From: Tumebacillus amylolyticus
Lineage (GTDB): Bacteria; Bacillota; Bacilli; Tumebacillales; Tumebacillaceae
Direction: 5' to 3'
DNA length: 64,000 bases
NCBI RefSeq assembly: GCF_016722965.1
Contig: NZ_JAEQNB010000005.1
Location: 186,001 to 250,000 of the forward strand
Below the pieces are notes generated by a model that saw only the letters and a program-made list of their open reading frames with translations, made no database searches and had not been told where the DNA came from. Position 1 is the stretch's first letter. Each line of letters begins with the position of its first letter. This document shows, in pieces, positions 50,170 to 58,966 of the stretch. The translations under genes and the position numbers were made by a program.

Positions 50170-51461
50170 TCGTATGACTCCCTTCCGTCTCTTCTAAGAA
50201 GTTTATTCACTCGCGTAAGTACCTCGTAAGCTTCCTGGAATTTACCCATTTGCGAATAGATGTCTGCGGAAACTTGTAACGATTCAGCACTTTGCGTGTA
50301 CATCTTCATCTTACCATATAATTCGCTAGATTTTAACGAGTGTATAATGGCATTTTCAAAATTTTTCTTCGACATTTCATTAAGAGCCTTACACCTATGG
50401 AGATAAGCAATACCTGACGACTGCTCATCTTTCACTTCAGTAGAAATTTTTTCAGCTTGAGACATATTTACATCCGCTAATTCCTGGTCACCGCTCTTGA
50501 AGCAGACCATAAAGGCTCGACCGTACAAATACACGGACATTTCCGGGTCTTCGAGATCATTTTCGAACTTAAATGCGAGGTCTTGGAGCTCCTTGACGGC
50601 ACCCTTGTAGTTGTCTTTTGCTTCATAATAATAGAGATAATGTTGACGGGCGACATACGCATTTCGAAGGTCGTTCAAGGAATTGTACAAACTCAGAGCT
50701 TGGACAATATATTCTTTGCTTTTCGTGGCAATCGCCAAAGAGAACAGGGAACGCGCCAAATTCATGAGATCCGTTTTGTCCGAGTAATAGTCTCGGGCCT
50801 TGTCCAAGAAGAGTTGCGCATCTTCCTTGAATCCCAATTCGTTGCAGACGATCCCCAAATTCAGCGTGATGGCCGCCGCCGGTCTCGTCATGACCTCTTG
50901 ACGCAACGAGACGTGATAGCCGTGCTCATACGCGGAGTACGCTTTTTCATAATCGCGTTGGAAATAGTAGGCATTGCCCAACTTGTTATACGCATCGCAC
51001 AGCGTCTCATCGCTGACCGTCTGCTGCTTCTCCTGTGCCTGAACAAACTCCAACACCCGACGAGCCGCATCATGAGGGTAACCGGTCCGCGTCATGCATT
51101 CCATATGATTAAGGAACAGTACCTGCCTCTGGTGCTCCAGCAGTTCCTGCCCCTCCAACTCTTGAATCAACTCAAGCGCATACGCGTAGTCACGCTTGGA
51201 CACCGACACACGGATGACATCCAGTTGGAACGAAATGTCCTGCGTACGCTCTTGCTCGCCCAGAATTTCACGTAGCGGAACACACAAACGCTCCGCTAAC
51301 TTCTCCAAGGTACCCACCGACGGCAGGGCACGATCACATTCAATCTGACTGACTGTCGAATAGGAGCAAATCCCCTCTGACAACTGCTGTTGCGAGAGAC
51401 CTTGTGCCTTTCTGTATTTCTTAAACCGTTGTCCGATCGTCATCTCTTGATCAACTATCAT
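50166..51461 (-). CDS. XRE-family HTH plus TPR regulator (RRNPP quorum-sensing receptor type)
   Basis: A 431-aa protein. Residues 7-65 are a complete XRE HTH (IGQRFKKYRKAQGLSQQQLS; STVSQIECDRALPSVGTLEK; LAERLCVPLREILG). The remainder is a TPR array of about seven to eight repeats (e.g. ETLCDAYNKLGNAYYFQRDY, AAAITLNLGIVCNELGFKED). This is the PlcR/NprR-type architecture, where an imported peptide binds the TPR groove and alters DNA binding. GGCGGTGG precedes ATG 51461. Its stop overlaps the start of a secreted prepeptide gene. Confidence 0.92.
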   Translation of the reverse strand: MIVDQEMTIGQRFKKYRKAQGLSQQQLSEGICSYSTVSQIECDRALPSVGTLEKLAERLCVPLREILGEQERTQDISFQLDVIRVSVSKRDYAYALELIQELEGQELLEHQRQVLFLNHMECMTRTGYPHDAARRVLEFVQAQEKQQTVSDETLCDAYNKLGNAYYFQRDYEKAYSAYEHGYHVSLRQEVMTRPAAAITLNLGIVCNELGFKEDAQLFLDKARDYYSDKTDLMNLARSLFSLAIATKSKEYIVQALSLYNSLNDLRNAYVARQHYLYYYEAKDNYKGAVKELQDLAFKFENDLEDPEMSVYLYGRAFMVCFKSGDQELADVNMSQAEKISTEVKDEQSSGIAYLHRCKALNEMSKKNFENAIIHSLKSSELYGKMKMYTQSAESLQVSADIYSQMGKFQEAYEVLTRVNKLLRRDGRESYE

Positions 51462-51495
51462 CGTGCCACCGCCCATTAGTTCATAGATTCCAACA

Positions 51496-51501
51496 ATTAT
51501 A
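51496..51501 (-). promoter_or_regulatory. -10 box of the XRE-TPR operon
   Basis: TATAAT on the minus strand, 35 bases before the start; the -35 is not well conserved, so activation may be needed. Confidence 0.45.
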
Positions 51502-51575
51502 ATAACAGTGCCGTGAAAATTAGTACAGTAAATTTAACACAAAAAGATATTTATTGATAGCCCCTCACGCTAATA

Positions 51576-51620
51576 AAAAAACACCCGCTCCGCCACACAG
51601 GCAGAACGGGTGTTTTTTGT
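51576..51620 (-). terminator. Terminator after YjcZ-like gene
   Basis: ACACCCGCTC / GAACGGGTGT stem, T6-7 on both sides. Confidence 0.85.
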
Positions 51621-51639
51621 CAGAAAAAAACGCGTCAGA

Positions 51640-51729
51640 CTAGCACCACGGAACCAACAGGATAAACAATACGAAAATGATCAGAAAGACGACCGCCCAC
51701 TGGGTGTAACCGCCAAATGCACCGTACAT
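51640..51729 (-). CDS. YjcZ-like sporulation mini-protein (29 aa)
   Basis: A 30-codon frame: GAFGGYTQWAVVFLIIFVLF then ILLVPWC. Gly/Tyr-rich head plus a single hydrophobic helix is the YjcZ/sporulation mini-protein pattern. AAAGGCGG precedes ATG. A second, closely similar gene lies at 62040-62171. The peptide is too short for most gene callers. Confidence 0.75.
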   Translation of the reverse strand: MYGAFGGYTQWAVVFLIIFVLFILLVPWC

Positions 51730-51805
51730 GTCTCATTCCGCCTTTCCAGAGAAGATACTACATTCTATGGAAAAGCTCTGTCCTTGTCGTGGACGTCTGT
51801 CCCGT

Positions 51806-52186
51806 CTACTCGCCCGTTTTTTCAGCTTTTTCCAAAAGCGTCTTGACCGCGAGCTGCAAGAGATGCGCGAAACCTGCTTGGAGGTCGCCCGGCAACTTGC
51901 CCGCCATCGCGCGCTCGATGCGTGAGAAACTGTCCACCACATGAGCCGTCGTCATCCCGCGGGAACGCAGGAGACCGTCCAACCAGATCGCATAGTCCAC
52001 GAACAATTTGTCTTGCTTCATATTGAATGCGATCTGCAAGTGCTCCAGATGATAAAACACATCTTCGCGACATTTCACTTTGCCGCGTTCGCCGTAGCGT
52101 TCCAAAAGCTCCGGAAACTCCTCATAGATGCCCGCCGTCACTTCATCGACGAGGGCGTTTGCGTCAAAGGGGTACGAAACCGTCAT
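51806..52186 (-). CDS. Hypothetical helical protein (126 aa)
   Basis: An all-helical soluble protein (ELLERYGERGKVKCREDVFY, HLEHLQIAFNMKQDKLFVDY, GMTTAHVVDSFSRIERAMAG). It resembles the sensor-like helical bundles found before regulatory domains, but alone. GGGAGGAATTC precedes ATG 52186, which overlaps the stop of the DMT transporter gene (ATGA), so the two are translationally coupled. No function known. Confidence 0.7.
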   Translation of the reverse strand: MTVSYPFDANALVDEVTAGIYEEFPELLERYGERGKVKCREDVFYHLEHLQIAFNMKQDKLFVDYAIWLDGLLRSRGMTTAHVVDSFSRIERAMAGKLPGDLQAGFAHLLQLAVKTLLEKAEKTGE

Positions 52187-53079
52187 TGGTTGAATTCCTC
52201 CCTGATTTTCTCCTGACGTCTGCTCGTGAAGTACACCCCGAGGAGAATCAATCCACCCCCGAGTACCTGAGAGAACGTGATCGACTGACCGAGCAACAGC
52301 GAGATCAACGCCGTGAACAACGGGATGAAATTCAAAAACACCCCGGCTTGGCTTGGGCCGATCGCCCGAACTCCGACACTCCACAGGATATAGGAACCCA
52401 CCGAAGGAAACAACACGATGTACGCCATGCCCATCATCCCGACCGATGTCAACTTCGAGGCATCAAACCCCTGCGCCAACGCAAACGGCAACATCACGAC
52501 CACGCTGAAAAAAGTCGAGACCGCCGTCGCCGCAATCGGGGGGATGCCCGATGCCTTCTTCGATAATAACGTATAGACCGACCAGACGACCACGGCCACG
52601 ACCATCAGCAGGTCGCCGCGGTTATACTCTGCTTGCAAGAGGACATTCCAATCCCCTTTGCAAAGCAATACGACGACTCCCACCAGAGAAACCAACAGCC
52701 CGGCCCATTGCTTGCCTTGCAGCCTTTCGCGCAGGAAGATCATCGCGAACACGACCAACACGGCCGGATTGAGCGCTTGGACGAACGCCGCAGAAGTCGA
52801 AGAGGTGAATTGTAACGCTTCATATAAAGTGAAATTATACATCACAGACCCGAGCAACCCCATGCACAGCAAGAGGAACCAGTGACGAAAAACCTGCTTC
52901 CACTGAGGACGTTCGAAAATCTGCGCCAACGGTACCAACAACACCAAAGCTCCCAGCCAGCGAGCCGTGGTCATCCATAACGGCGTCATTTCGGCTACGA
53001 CGTATTTGCCGAATATATAATTGCCGGCCCAGAACAGATTGCACAACACCAGTATCAGCCACGCTTTGTATTTGTCCAA
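52183..53079 (-). CDS. EamA/DMT family transporter
   Basis: A 298-aa ten-span protein with two EamA repeats: LCNLFWAGNYIFGKYVVAEM at the start and GDLLMVVAVVVWSVYTLLSK at the second repeat. Such transporters export amino acids or related metabolites; the substrate is unknown. TTG start with GGGAGGCG upstream. Coupled to the helical protein gene downstream. Confidence 0.92.
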   Translation of the reverse strand: MDKYKAWLILVLCNLFWAGNYIFGKYVVAEMTPLWMTTARWLGALVLLVPLAQIFERPQWKQVFRHWFLLLCMGLLGSVMYNFTLYEALQFTSSTSAAFVQALNPAVLVVFAMIFLRERLQGKQWAGLLVSLVGVVVLLCKGDWNVLLQAEYNRGDLLMVVAVVVWSVYTLLSKKASGIPPIAATAVSTFFSVVVMLPFALAQGFDASKLTSVGMMGMAYIVLFPSVGSYILWSVGVRAIGPSQAGVFLNFIPLFTALISLLLGQSITFSQVLGGGLILLGVYFTSRRQEKIREEFNQ

Positions 53080-53103
53080 ATATTTCGCCTCCCTACATAA
53101 TGA

Positions 53104-53310
53104 CGATTATATAGGACCGATGACGAAAAGCAAGAGATCAAAACCTTGGAGCGTACGACGCAGATCAATGGCATGTCCACCGATCAAATGAACCACGAAG
53201 AAAGCGGTCAAGGCATCGGCCTGTTCATGGTCAAGAAATTGCTCGACTACTTCTCCGGCGACATCCAAGGATCGACGTTCAGGATCTCCTTGCCGGTCAA
53301 CGTCGGCTAA
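53104..53310 (+). pseudogene. Remnant of a histidine kinase ATPase domain
   Basis: A 68-codon open stretch without a good start reads SGQGIGLFMVKKLLDYFSGD, then IQGSTFRISLPVNVG and stop. This is the G-box end of a HATPase_c domain; the N and first G boxes, dimerisation domain and sensor are missing. No partner regulator is nearby. It is most likely the 3' relic of a lost two-component system, possibly removed by a deletion that brought the DMT and MgtC genes together. Confidence 0.7.
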
Positions 53311-53324
53311 CGGAAGTACACACA

Positions 53325-53360
53325 AAAAAGCAGACCGGGACGAACCGGTCTGCTTTTTAC
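53325..53360 (-). terminator. Terminator of the mgtC-like gene
   Basis: GCAGACCGG / CCGGTCTGC stem with A6 and T5; bidirectional. Confidence 0.9.
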
Positions 53361-53362
53361 GA

Positions 53363-54037
53363 TCACTGCAAGTTGACGGACGTCACGCTCTCCACAGACG
53401 AGATCTCCTGCAAGACTTTCTCCCAATCCAAGTTCGGCGGAAACGTCACCTCCATCTCGGTGACAGCGGAACCCTCCTCCTCTTGGATCGAGACATCGAC
53501 GATGTTGATGCGGTGTTTGCCAAGGATCGTCGCGATGTCGGCCAGCAGAGCCGGTCGGTCGAAGGACGTATACGTCAATTGTTTGTGACGGGTGCGGTGC
53601 AAGCGGTTTTGCAACGGGTCGAGCCAGACCATGCAAGCGACGACGACCAACACGGATACGATCGCGACGAAGTATTGACCGCCGCCCACGGCAAATCCGA
53701 TGATCAACGCCAACAACAACATCCCCGCCGTGGAGTAGCCGCTGATCGCAAAGCGATCGCTTCGCAAGAAAATCCCTGCAGCCAAGAACCCGCCGATCCC
53801 GCCGCCGACTTGGGCCGCCAACCGAGCCGGGTCGAAGCTGACACGGGGGTCGTTCTGAAATTCGGCAAATCCGTGCGTCGAGAGCCACATGAGCAGGCAA
53901 CCGGATACGGCGACCAAGATGTGGGTTTTGAGCCCGGCCGACTTGTTCTTCCGCTCGCGTTCCAACCCCATGAGGGCGCCCAACACGACACTTAGCACCA
54001 AGCGCAGCAAGAAGACGAGATGAGTATGATCGATCAT
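53363..54037 (-). CDS. MgtC/SapB family membrane protein with C-terminal ACT-like domain
   Basis: A 224-aa protein. Four spans carry the MgtC signature LSVVLGALMGLERERKNKSA, then GLKTHILVAVSGCLLMW; the soluble C-terminus (RPALLADIATILGKHRINIV) is an ACT-like domain. MgtC proteins help growth at low magnesium and modulate membrane ATPases. ATG 54037 is chosen for the natural MIDHTHLVF start; GGAGG is at long spacing, so an in-frame upstream start at 54070 stays possible. Confidence 0.9.
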   Translation of the reverse strand: MIDHTHLVFLLRLVLSVVLGALMGLERERKNKSAGLKTHILVAVSGCLLMWLSTHGFAEFQNDPRVSFDPARLAAQVGGGIGGFLAAGIFLRSDRFAISGYSTAGMLLLALIIGFAVGGGQYFVAIVSVLVVVACMVWLDPLQNRLHRTRHKQLTYTSFDRPALLADIATILGKHRINIVDVSIQEEEGSAVTEMEVTFPPNLDWEKVLQEISSVESVTSVNLQ

Positions 54038-54169
54038 AAGAAGTAGGCAGCCTCCGATCTCCAAGTTCATTCATCTCTTTATTGTATCACCTTGTCGAAA
54101 AGATAGCCTTATGCTATAACCTATAATTAAGTCTAGTTGAGAGAGTAGAGAAGGGATGAGATCAGGAGT

Positions 54170-55468
54170 ATGAGCAGAGACCAAGAGTTAGCACGCAGTC
54201 TGAAAGCGCGACATATCATGATGATCGCACTGGGCGGGGCGATCGGGGCTGGGATGTTCAAGGGCAGTTCCACCTCGATTGCGATGGCCGGACCCAGTGT
54301 CGTACTCGCCTACTTGCTGGGCGGCATCATTTTGTTGTTCGTCATGCAAGGCTTGGCAGACATGGCCGTCCGCAATACCCAAGCCGCCACGTTCCGCGAG
54401 TTGTTGGAACCGATACTCGGGCGTTTCACCGGGTACTTCGCCGGGTGGATGTACTGGCTGACTTGGGTGCTCGTCATGGCGGCCGAAGTCGCGACGGCGG
54501 GCGTGTTCTTGAACCATTGGTTCCCGTCCGTTCCGCTTTGGCTCTTGTCGTTGATCGTGTCGATTGGCATCACACTGTTGAATCTGTTCCAAGTGAACGT
54601 GTTCGGGGAGACGGAATTCTGGCTGACGGGTGTGAAAATTCTCACGCTGCTTCTGTTTATCGTCATCGGGGGCGTGCTGCTGTTCACCGGGTTTGGAGAC
54701 CATCCGGCGACGGGGTTCCGCCACTTGACCGACTCCGGAGGTTTTTTCCCGAACGGTCTGTCCGGTTTGGCGCAGTCGATGCTGGTCGTGATGTTCTCGT
54801 TTGGCGGGACGGAAATGATCGGGATGACCCTTGGCGAGACGGAGGACGCGGCAAAAGTCGTGCCTCGCGCCGCACGAGGTGTGATCTACCGCATCTTGGT
54901 GTTCTACGTGTTGCCGATGATCGTGATTATGTCGCTGGTTCCGTGGAATCAACTTGACGAGAACTCGCCGTTCGTGACGGTGTTCTCGGCGATCGGCATT
55001 CCGTATGCGGGGGACATCATGAACTTCGTCATGCTGACCGCCGTGCTGTCTGCCGCCAACACCGGCATGTACGCCGCCTCGCGCATGCTCTACACGCAAG
55101 CGGGCGACGGGCAAGCCCCGCGCTTTTTCGCCAAGCTGTCTACCAAAAAAGTCCCGGTCCGCGCGTTGCTGGCCTCGACTTCGTTTCTGTACATCGGCGT
55201 GTTCATCGCCTTTTTCGCGAAGGGGCATACGTTTGACTACCTCATGGTCATCCCGAGCTACTCGGCGATGATCGTCTGGATGCTGCTCTTGGCAGCGCAT
55301 CTCAAGAGCCGCAGTCAGGGAAAAGTCCCGGTGGTCTCTGCGGTGGCGCTGCTTGCGTTGCTTCTCATCTTCATCGCCGTTCTGGCAACGTCTGCCTGGG
55401 CGGGGACCCTCGTCGTCGCTCTGGCGTTGGTGCTGATCGCCGCCTCGTACAAGCTGACAACCAAATAA
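54170..55468 (+). CDS. Amino acid permease (APC family)
   Basis: A 432-aa twelve-span protein. The first span carries MIALGGAIGAGMFKGSSTSI, the unwound substrate-binding helix of AAT-type permeases; FSFGGTEMIGMTLGETEDAA is the conserved helix 6 motif. It imports an amino acid with protons; specificity is not readable. GGAGTATG region and the natural MSRDQELARSLKARHIMM start support the ATG. Monocistronic with a strong terminator. Confidence 0.93.
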   Translation: MSRDQELARSLKARHIMMIALGGAIGAGMFKGSSTSIAMAGPSVVLAYLLGGIILLFVMQGLADMAVRNTQAATFRELLEPILGRFTGYFAGWMYWLTWVLVMAAEVATAGVFLNHWFPSVPLWLLSLIVSIGITLLNLFQVNVFGETEFWLTGVKILTLLLFIVIGGVLLFTGFGDHPATGFRHLTDSGGFFPNGLSGLAQSMLVVMFSFGGTEMIGMTLGETEDAAKVVPRAARGVIYRILVFYVLPMIVIMSLVPWNQLDENSPFVTVFSAIGIPYAGDIMNFVMLTAVLSAANTGMYAASRMLYTQAGDGQAPRFFAKLSTKKVPVRALLASTSFLYIGVFIAFFAKGHTFDYLMVIPSYSAMIVWMLLLAAHLKSRSQGKVPVVSAVALLALLLIFIAVLATSAWAGTLVVALALVLIAASYKLTTK

Positions 55469-55482
55469 GCAAGTTTCTGGAA

Positions 55483-55522
55483 AAAAGCCCGATCCAAACA
55501 CACTGGATCGGGCTTTTTTCTG
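55483..55522 (+). terminator. Terminator after amino acid permease gene
   Basis: AGCCCGATCCA / TGGATCGGGCT perfect stem with A6 and T6. Confidence 0.95.
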
Positions 55523-55577
55523 ATAGAATGAAAAGCATGAAAGTTTGGAGTTTGGATACAACGGAGGCTGACGTAAA

Positions 55578-56243
55578 GTGAGTAAATTTTTCCTGTTCAC
55601 GATCTTGCTGTACCTGACGAGAAGCCCGATTCTCGCCATCTTGGTGTTGCTCGTGATCATTTATGTAGCAGACCGCCGCTTTGTCGGGATCTTCCCGAGT
55701 TTGCTGGAACCGCTGCGCCGGTCGCGGAGAATCTCGCAGTTGCGCAACGACTTGCGGATGAACCCGAACGACACGCAGGCCAAAGTCGAGCTGGCGCGTC
55801 TCTTGCTCAACAAGAAACGCTACGAAGAAGCCAACAATTGGCTGGAAGAAGCGCACTTGGTGATGCGCGATTCGGCAGATGTCTTGTGCGAGTCCGGCTT
55901 TGCCCTGTTGAAACTCGGTCGCGTGGCGGATGGGGAAGCGCGGATCTTGGAAGGCCTCGCGCTCAATCCCCGCGCGAAGTACGGGGAGCCGTATCTGAAA
56001 TTGGCTGAGGCGTATACGTCTGTCGATCAGGACAAAGCCCTGCGCTATCTGGCGAGCTTCCAAGAAATTCACTCGTCGTCGTGTGAAGCGTACTACCGGC
56101 TGGGGACGTTGTATCACCAACTCGGTCGTGCCACCGAATCCAAGCGGGCGTTCCACGAAGGCGTCGACGTGTACCGCTCCCTGCCCAAGTACAAGAAACG
56201 GTCCGAACGCAAGTGGGCGCTGCGCTGTTGGTTCAAGAAATAA
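55578..56243 (+). CDS. Membrane-anchored TPR protein (221 aa)
   Basis: GTG start with CGGAGGCTG upstream. One N-terminal span (SPILAILVLLVIIYVA) is followed by TPR-like helices (NPNDTQAKVELARLLLNKKR-type; EEANNWLEEAHLVMRDSADV; YLKLAEAYTSVDQDKALRYL). It looks like a membrane scaffold for an unknown complex. A short terminator separates it from the permease pair downstream. Confidence 0.82.
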   Translation: MSKFFLFTILLYLTRSPILAILVLLVIIYVADRRFVGIFPSLLEPLRRSRRISQLRNDLRMNPNDTQAKVELARLLLNKKRYEEANNWLEEAHLVMRDSADVLCESGFALLKLGRVADGEARILEGLALNPRAKYGEPYLKLAEAYTSVDQDKALRYLASFQEIHSSSCEAYYRLGTLYHQLGRATESKRAFHEGVDVYRSLPKYKKRSERKWALRCWFKK

Positions 56244-56267
56244 CCTCCGCATCGGAGGTTTTTTTTC
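56244..56267 (+). terminator. Short terminator after TPR gene
   Basis: CCTCC-gcatc-GGAGG stem with T7, immediately after the stop. Confidence 0.75.
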
Positions 56268-56294
56268 TAGAATACTGAACAAGGAGGCTGCGGC

Positions 56295-57374
56295 ATGCGT
56301 TTGATCAAAGGGCTTTTGATCTGCCTTTTTATTTTTATCGGGATTTTCCTCGTGGCCAACGTGGACAAAGGCGTCCAGCACCAAGAACTGGACAAAGTCA
56401 ACGTCGAACTGACTCACAAAGCGGCTCTCGACGGCGTCACGCTCCAAACCGTTACAGATTCGGTCCCCGACACACACGTGGCGGATTCGAATCTCGTGAC
56501 CGTCCCGTTCGGACAAGTCGCCGAGTATGTGCAAAAACTCAAGAGCAACGAGTATGTCATGGACGCGAAGCCGGTCGCGATGGAGCCGCCGACTTTTGCT
56601 TTCAAAGCGTATGTCTACGGGTTGAAGCAACAAATCAACCAATTTGCATCGGGCGACATCGGGACGATTACGTACAAGTCCAATCCTTCTCGTGCGTATC
56701 CCGTCTCCAATCTGCTGCCGGATATGGTCGTGCGCTCGCTGTCCTACTTGATTCCCGGCTTCTTGCTTTCTCTCGTGCTTGGCTACGGATTGGCGCTGAC
56801 CGCCGCGTGGAAGCCGCGAGTCGGTCGGGTCATGGATCGCCTCCATGCGCTGTTGCTCGCCTTGCCCGACTTTTTGCTACTCGTGCTGTTCCAATTTGTC
56901 GCCATCTTGCTGGCAAAACTCGCCGGTCACAACGTGGTCTTGATCATGCAGTTTGCGGGCGATATTCCGTTGTTGATCCCCTTGCTGACCGTCTCCATCA
57001 TGCCGGCGCTGCTCTTGTACGGAACGTTGCGCATCGCAGTGGAACGCGAATGGCAGGCCGATTATATCAAAACGGCCTATTCCAAGGGTCTGACTTCCAC
57101 CGCTACCCTGCTCTACCATATCTTGCGCAACACCACGGCGGACGTGCTCGCCGTCCTGCCTCGTGCCGTCACCGTTTCCATTACGGCGCTCGTCATGTCG
57201 GAAGTGATGTGCGGAATCTTCGGTCTCGGCGGGTATGCGTTGAATGAAAAACTCGTGCTCGTGACGTCGCTGCCGACCACTTGCGGGATTCTCGCCTGCT
57301 TTGCGCTCCTCGCACACGGCATCCTGTTCCTCTTGCAGAAGATGCTGATCGTCAACACGAAGGAGGGCGCGTAG
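56295..57374 (+). CDS. ABC transporter permease, OppB/DppB-like
   Basis: A 359-aa membrane protein. An N-terminal span and a periplasmic-type insert (about 25-140) precede the BPD_transp_1 core, with the EAA-type loop DYIKTAYSKGLTSTATLLYH. It contains GDIGTITYKSNPSRAYPVSN before the first core span, as in OppB. AAGGAGGCTG precedes ATG. It is followed with no gap by an OppC-like gene; neither ATPase nor binding protein is encoded nearby. Confidence 0.87.
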   Translation: MRLIKGLLICLFIFIGIFLVANVDKGVQHQELDKVNVELTHKAALDGVTLQTVTDSVPDTHVADSNLVTVPFGQVAEYVQKLKSNEYVMDAKPVAMEPPTFAFKAYVYGLKQQINQFASGDIGTITYKSNPSRAYPVSNLLPDMVVRSLSYLIPGFLLSLVLGYGLALTAAWKPRVGRVMDRLHALLLALPDFLLLVLFQFVAILLAKLAGHNVVLIMQFAGDIPLLIPLLTVSIMPALLLYGTLRIAVEREWQADYIKTAYSKGLTSTATLLYHILRNTTADVLAVLPRAVTVSITALVMSEVMCGIFGLGGYALNEKLVLVTSLPTTCGILACFALLAHGILFLLQKMLIVNTKEGA

Positions 57375-58895
57375 ATGAAATCGTTGCATGTGGACGACTC
57401 GCCACGGCGGTACCGTCTGGCTTGGGGGCTTTTGCTCCTGCTGCTCTTCGTCGTGGTGTTCGGGCACCATCTCATGCCCTATGGCATCGACAAAGCGGAC
57501 AAAATCCCCTATCTTCAATTGCTGGACCCTGTCACCGGGCACAAAAAACCGGTCGCACCGCCGTTTGCTCCCTCTTGGCAACATTGGTTGGGGACGGACC
57601 ATCGAGGATTTGATTTGCTTTCGTTGTTGCTCAACGGTGCGAAATACACGCTGGGCTTTGCTTTTTTTGCAACGGTCTTGCGTTTTTTGCTCGCTTTGCC
57701 GTTCGGGTTGTACTCCGGGGCAACAGGGCGCGGGCGGAGTGTGATCGCTTTTTTCAATGTCGTGGTCTCGGCCGTGCCGCCCTTGGTGTTCATCTTCCCG
57801 ACGTTGTTCGGGATGTACGCTTTTTTGTCGCCGGACCAGACGGGAGTTCTGTTGTTTGCGATGATCGTCGTCATCGGCGTTCCGCAGATTTCCAACCAGT
57901 TTGCAGAGCGCTCTGCTTTTTACGCGGGGCGGTTGTACATCGAAGCCGCTCGGACGATGGGTGCCTCGACCCCGCGCATCATCGGACGGCACATCTTGCC
58001 GCATATGCGGTCGGAGTTGTTGTTTGCCTTCTTGTCCGACTTTGCGGGCGTGTTGTTCCTGATCGGGCAGCTCTCGATCCTCTCGATTTTCCTCGGCGGG
58101 GGCGAGTCGTTTCTCGTGGATGACGGTCCTCCGGCGGTCCTCGTCTACCTGTCTTTGAACGGGGAATGGGGCTCTCTGATCGCCTATGGAGCCAAGTACA
58201 TCCGGAGCTATTGGTGGATCGTCGCCGGGTCGGGTGCCTTTTTTGCCGGAGCGGTGTTGATCTTGCAGTTTTTCTCCCATGAATTGCAACGATATTTGGG
58301 TTCAACTGCGGCACGTCATCAAGCCAAACCCTTGCGCCAAAACCGTGCCTTACAAGCGACGATCGGGGGCGTCGTCGCGGTGTGTCTGGCAACTGTGTTC
58401 CTGTTGCCAAACCATGCTCCGAATCAAAAAAAGCCCCAAGAGACATCGGCTTCAAAAGGTTCGGCGATACCCGCGCTCTCTACGAGCGCTGCAAGTTTGC
58501 CTTCGGAGGACGACATCTTGCGGATGAACTACCAGACTGCAGCGATGAATTTTATGGAAGCGCTCCAAACCAAATGGGACACCGCAGTCCTTGAGATGCC
58601 GGAAGCGCCGTACAACCCCACACGCAAGTACGTAGCCCCCAAAGAGCCGATTGCGCCTTTTGACCAATGGATGCAAGCTCTGAAGTCCCGCAAGCTCACG
58701 TACAGCAACATCGGCAAGATTTCAGACGGCCCGACGATCACCCTCGGCTGGGGCGGGGAATTCCGCACCAAGCAAGTCGAAGTCTACCTCCACGATGCGG
58801 ACAGCGGGAAAGAAGAAGTCTGGTACCTGTATCTGGATAACAACACGCGCAATTACAGGGGTCTCGTGGTCGGAGGAAAGCCTTTGACCGAATAA
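57375..58895 (+). CDS. ABC transporter permease, OppC-like, with extra C-terminal domain
   Basis: A 506-aa protein starting at the base after the OppB-like stop. The OppC signature HWLGTDHRGFDLLSLLLNGA and the EAA loop LYIEAARTMGASTPRIIGRH (then ILPHMRSELL) define residues 1-300. Beyond a last span (ATIGGVVAVCLATVFLLP, about 335-352) lies an exported domain of about 150 residues (LRMNYQTAAMNFMEALQTKW; ITLGWGGEFRTKQVEVYLHD) that OppC lacks. It may bind substrate itself, which would explain the missing solute-binding protein; this is inference. Confidence 0.85.
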   Translation: MKSLHVDDSPRRYRLAWGLLLLLLFVVVFGHHLMPYGIDKADKIPYLQLLDPVTGHKKPVAPPFAPSWQHWLGTDHRGFDLLSLLLNGAKYTLGFAFFATVLRFLLALPFGLYSGATGRGRSVIAFFNVVVSAVPPLVFIFPTLFGMYAFLSPDQTGVLLFAMIVVIGVPQISNQFAERSAFYAGRLYIEAARTMGASTPRIIGRHILPHMRSELLFAFLSDFAGVLFLIGQLSILSIFLGGGESFLVDDGPPAVLVYLSLNGEWGSLIAYGAKYIRSYWWIVAGSGAFFAGAVLILQFFSHELQRYLGSTAARHQAKPLRQNRALQATIGGVVAVCLATVFLLPNHAPNQKKPQETSASKGSAIPALSTSAASLPSEDDILRMNYQTAAMNFMEALQTKWDTAVLEMPEAPYNPTRKYVAPKEPIAPFDQWMQALKSRKLTYSNIGKISDGPTITLGWGGEFRTKQVEVYLHDADSGKEEVWYLYLDNNTRNYRGLVVGGKPLTE

Positions 58896-58909
58896 AAAAG
58901 GCATGAAAA

Positions 58910-58938
58910 AAAGCCCAACAGAAGTTGGGCTTTTTTCG
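58910..58938 (+). terminator. Terminator after oppBC-like pair
   Basis: AAGCCCAAC / GTTGGGCTT stem with A7 and T6. Confidence 0.92.
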
Positions 58939-58966
58939 TTGCCTCGGCCTCGGGCTGAGACGAAGA

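Noticed and set aside
54100-54170. Possible lysine or amino-acid riboswitch ahead of the amino acid permease
   Set aside because: The leader is far too short for known amino-acid riboswitches and shows no matching conserved elements.
54188-58289. Several 470-490-codon minus-strand frames opposite the permease and TPR genes
   Set aside because: They lie opposite clear membrane proteins, giving charged products without domains or start signals.
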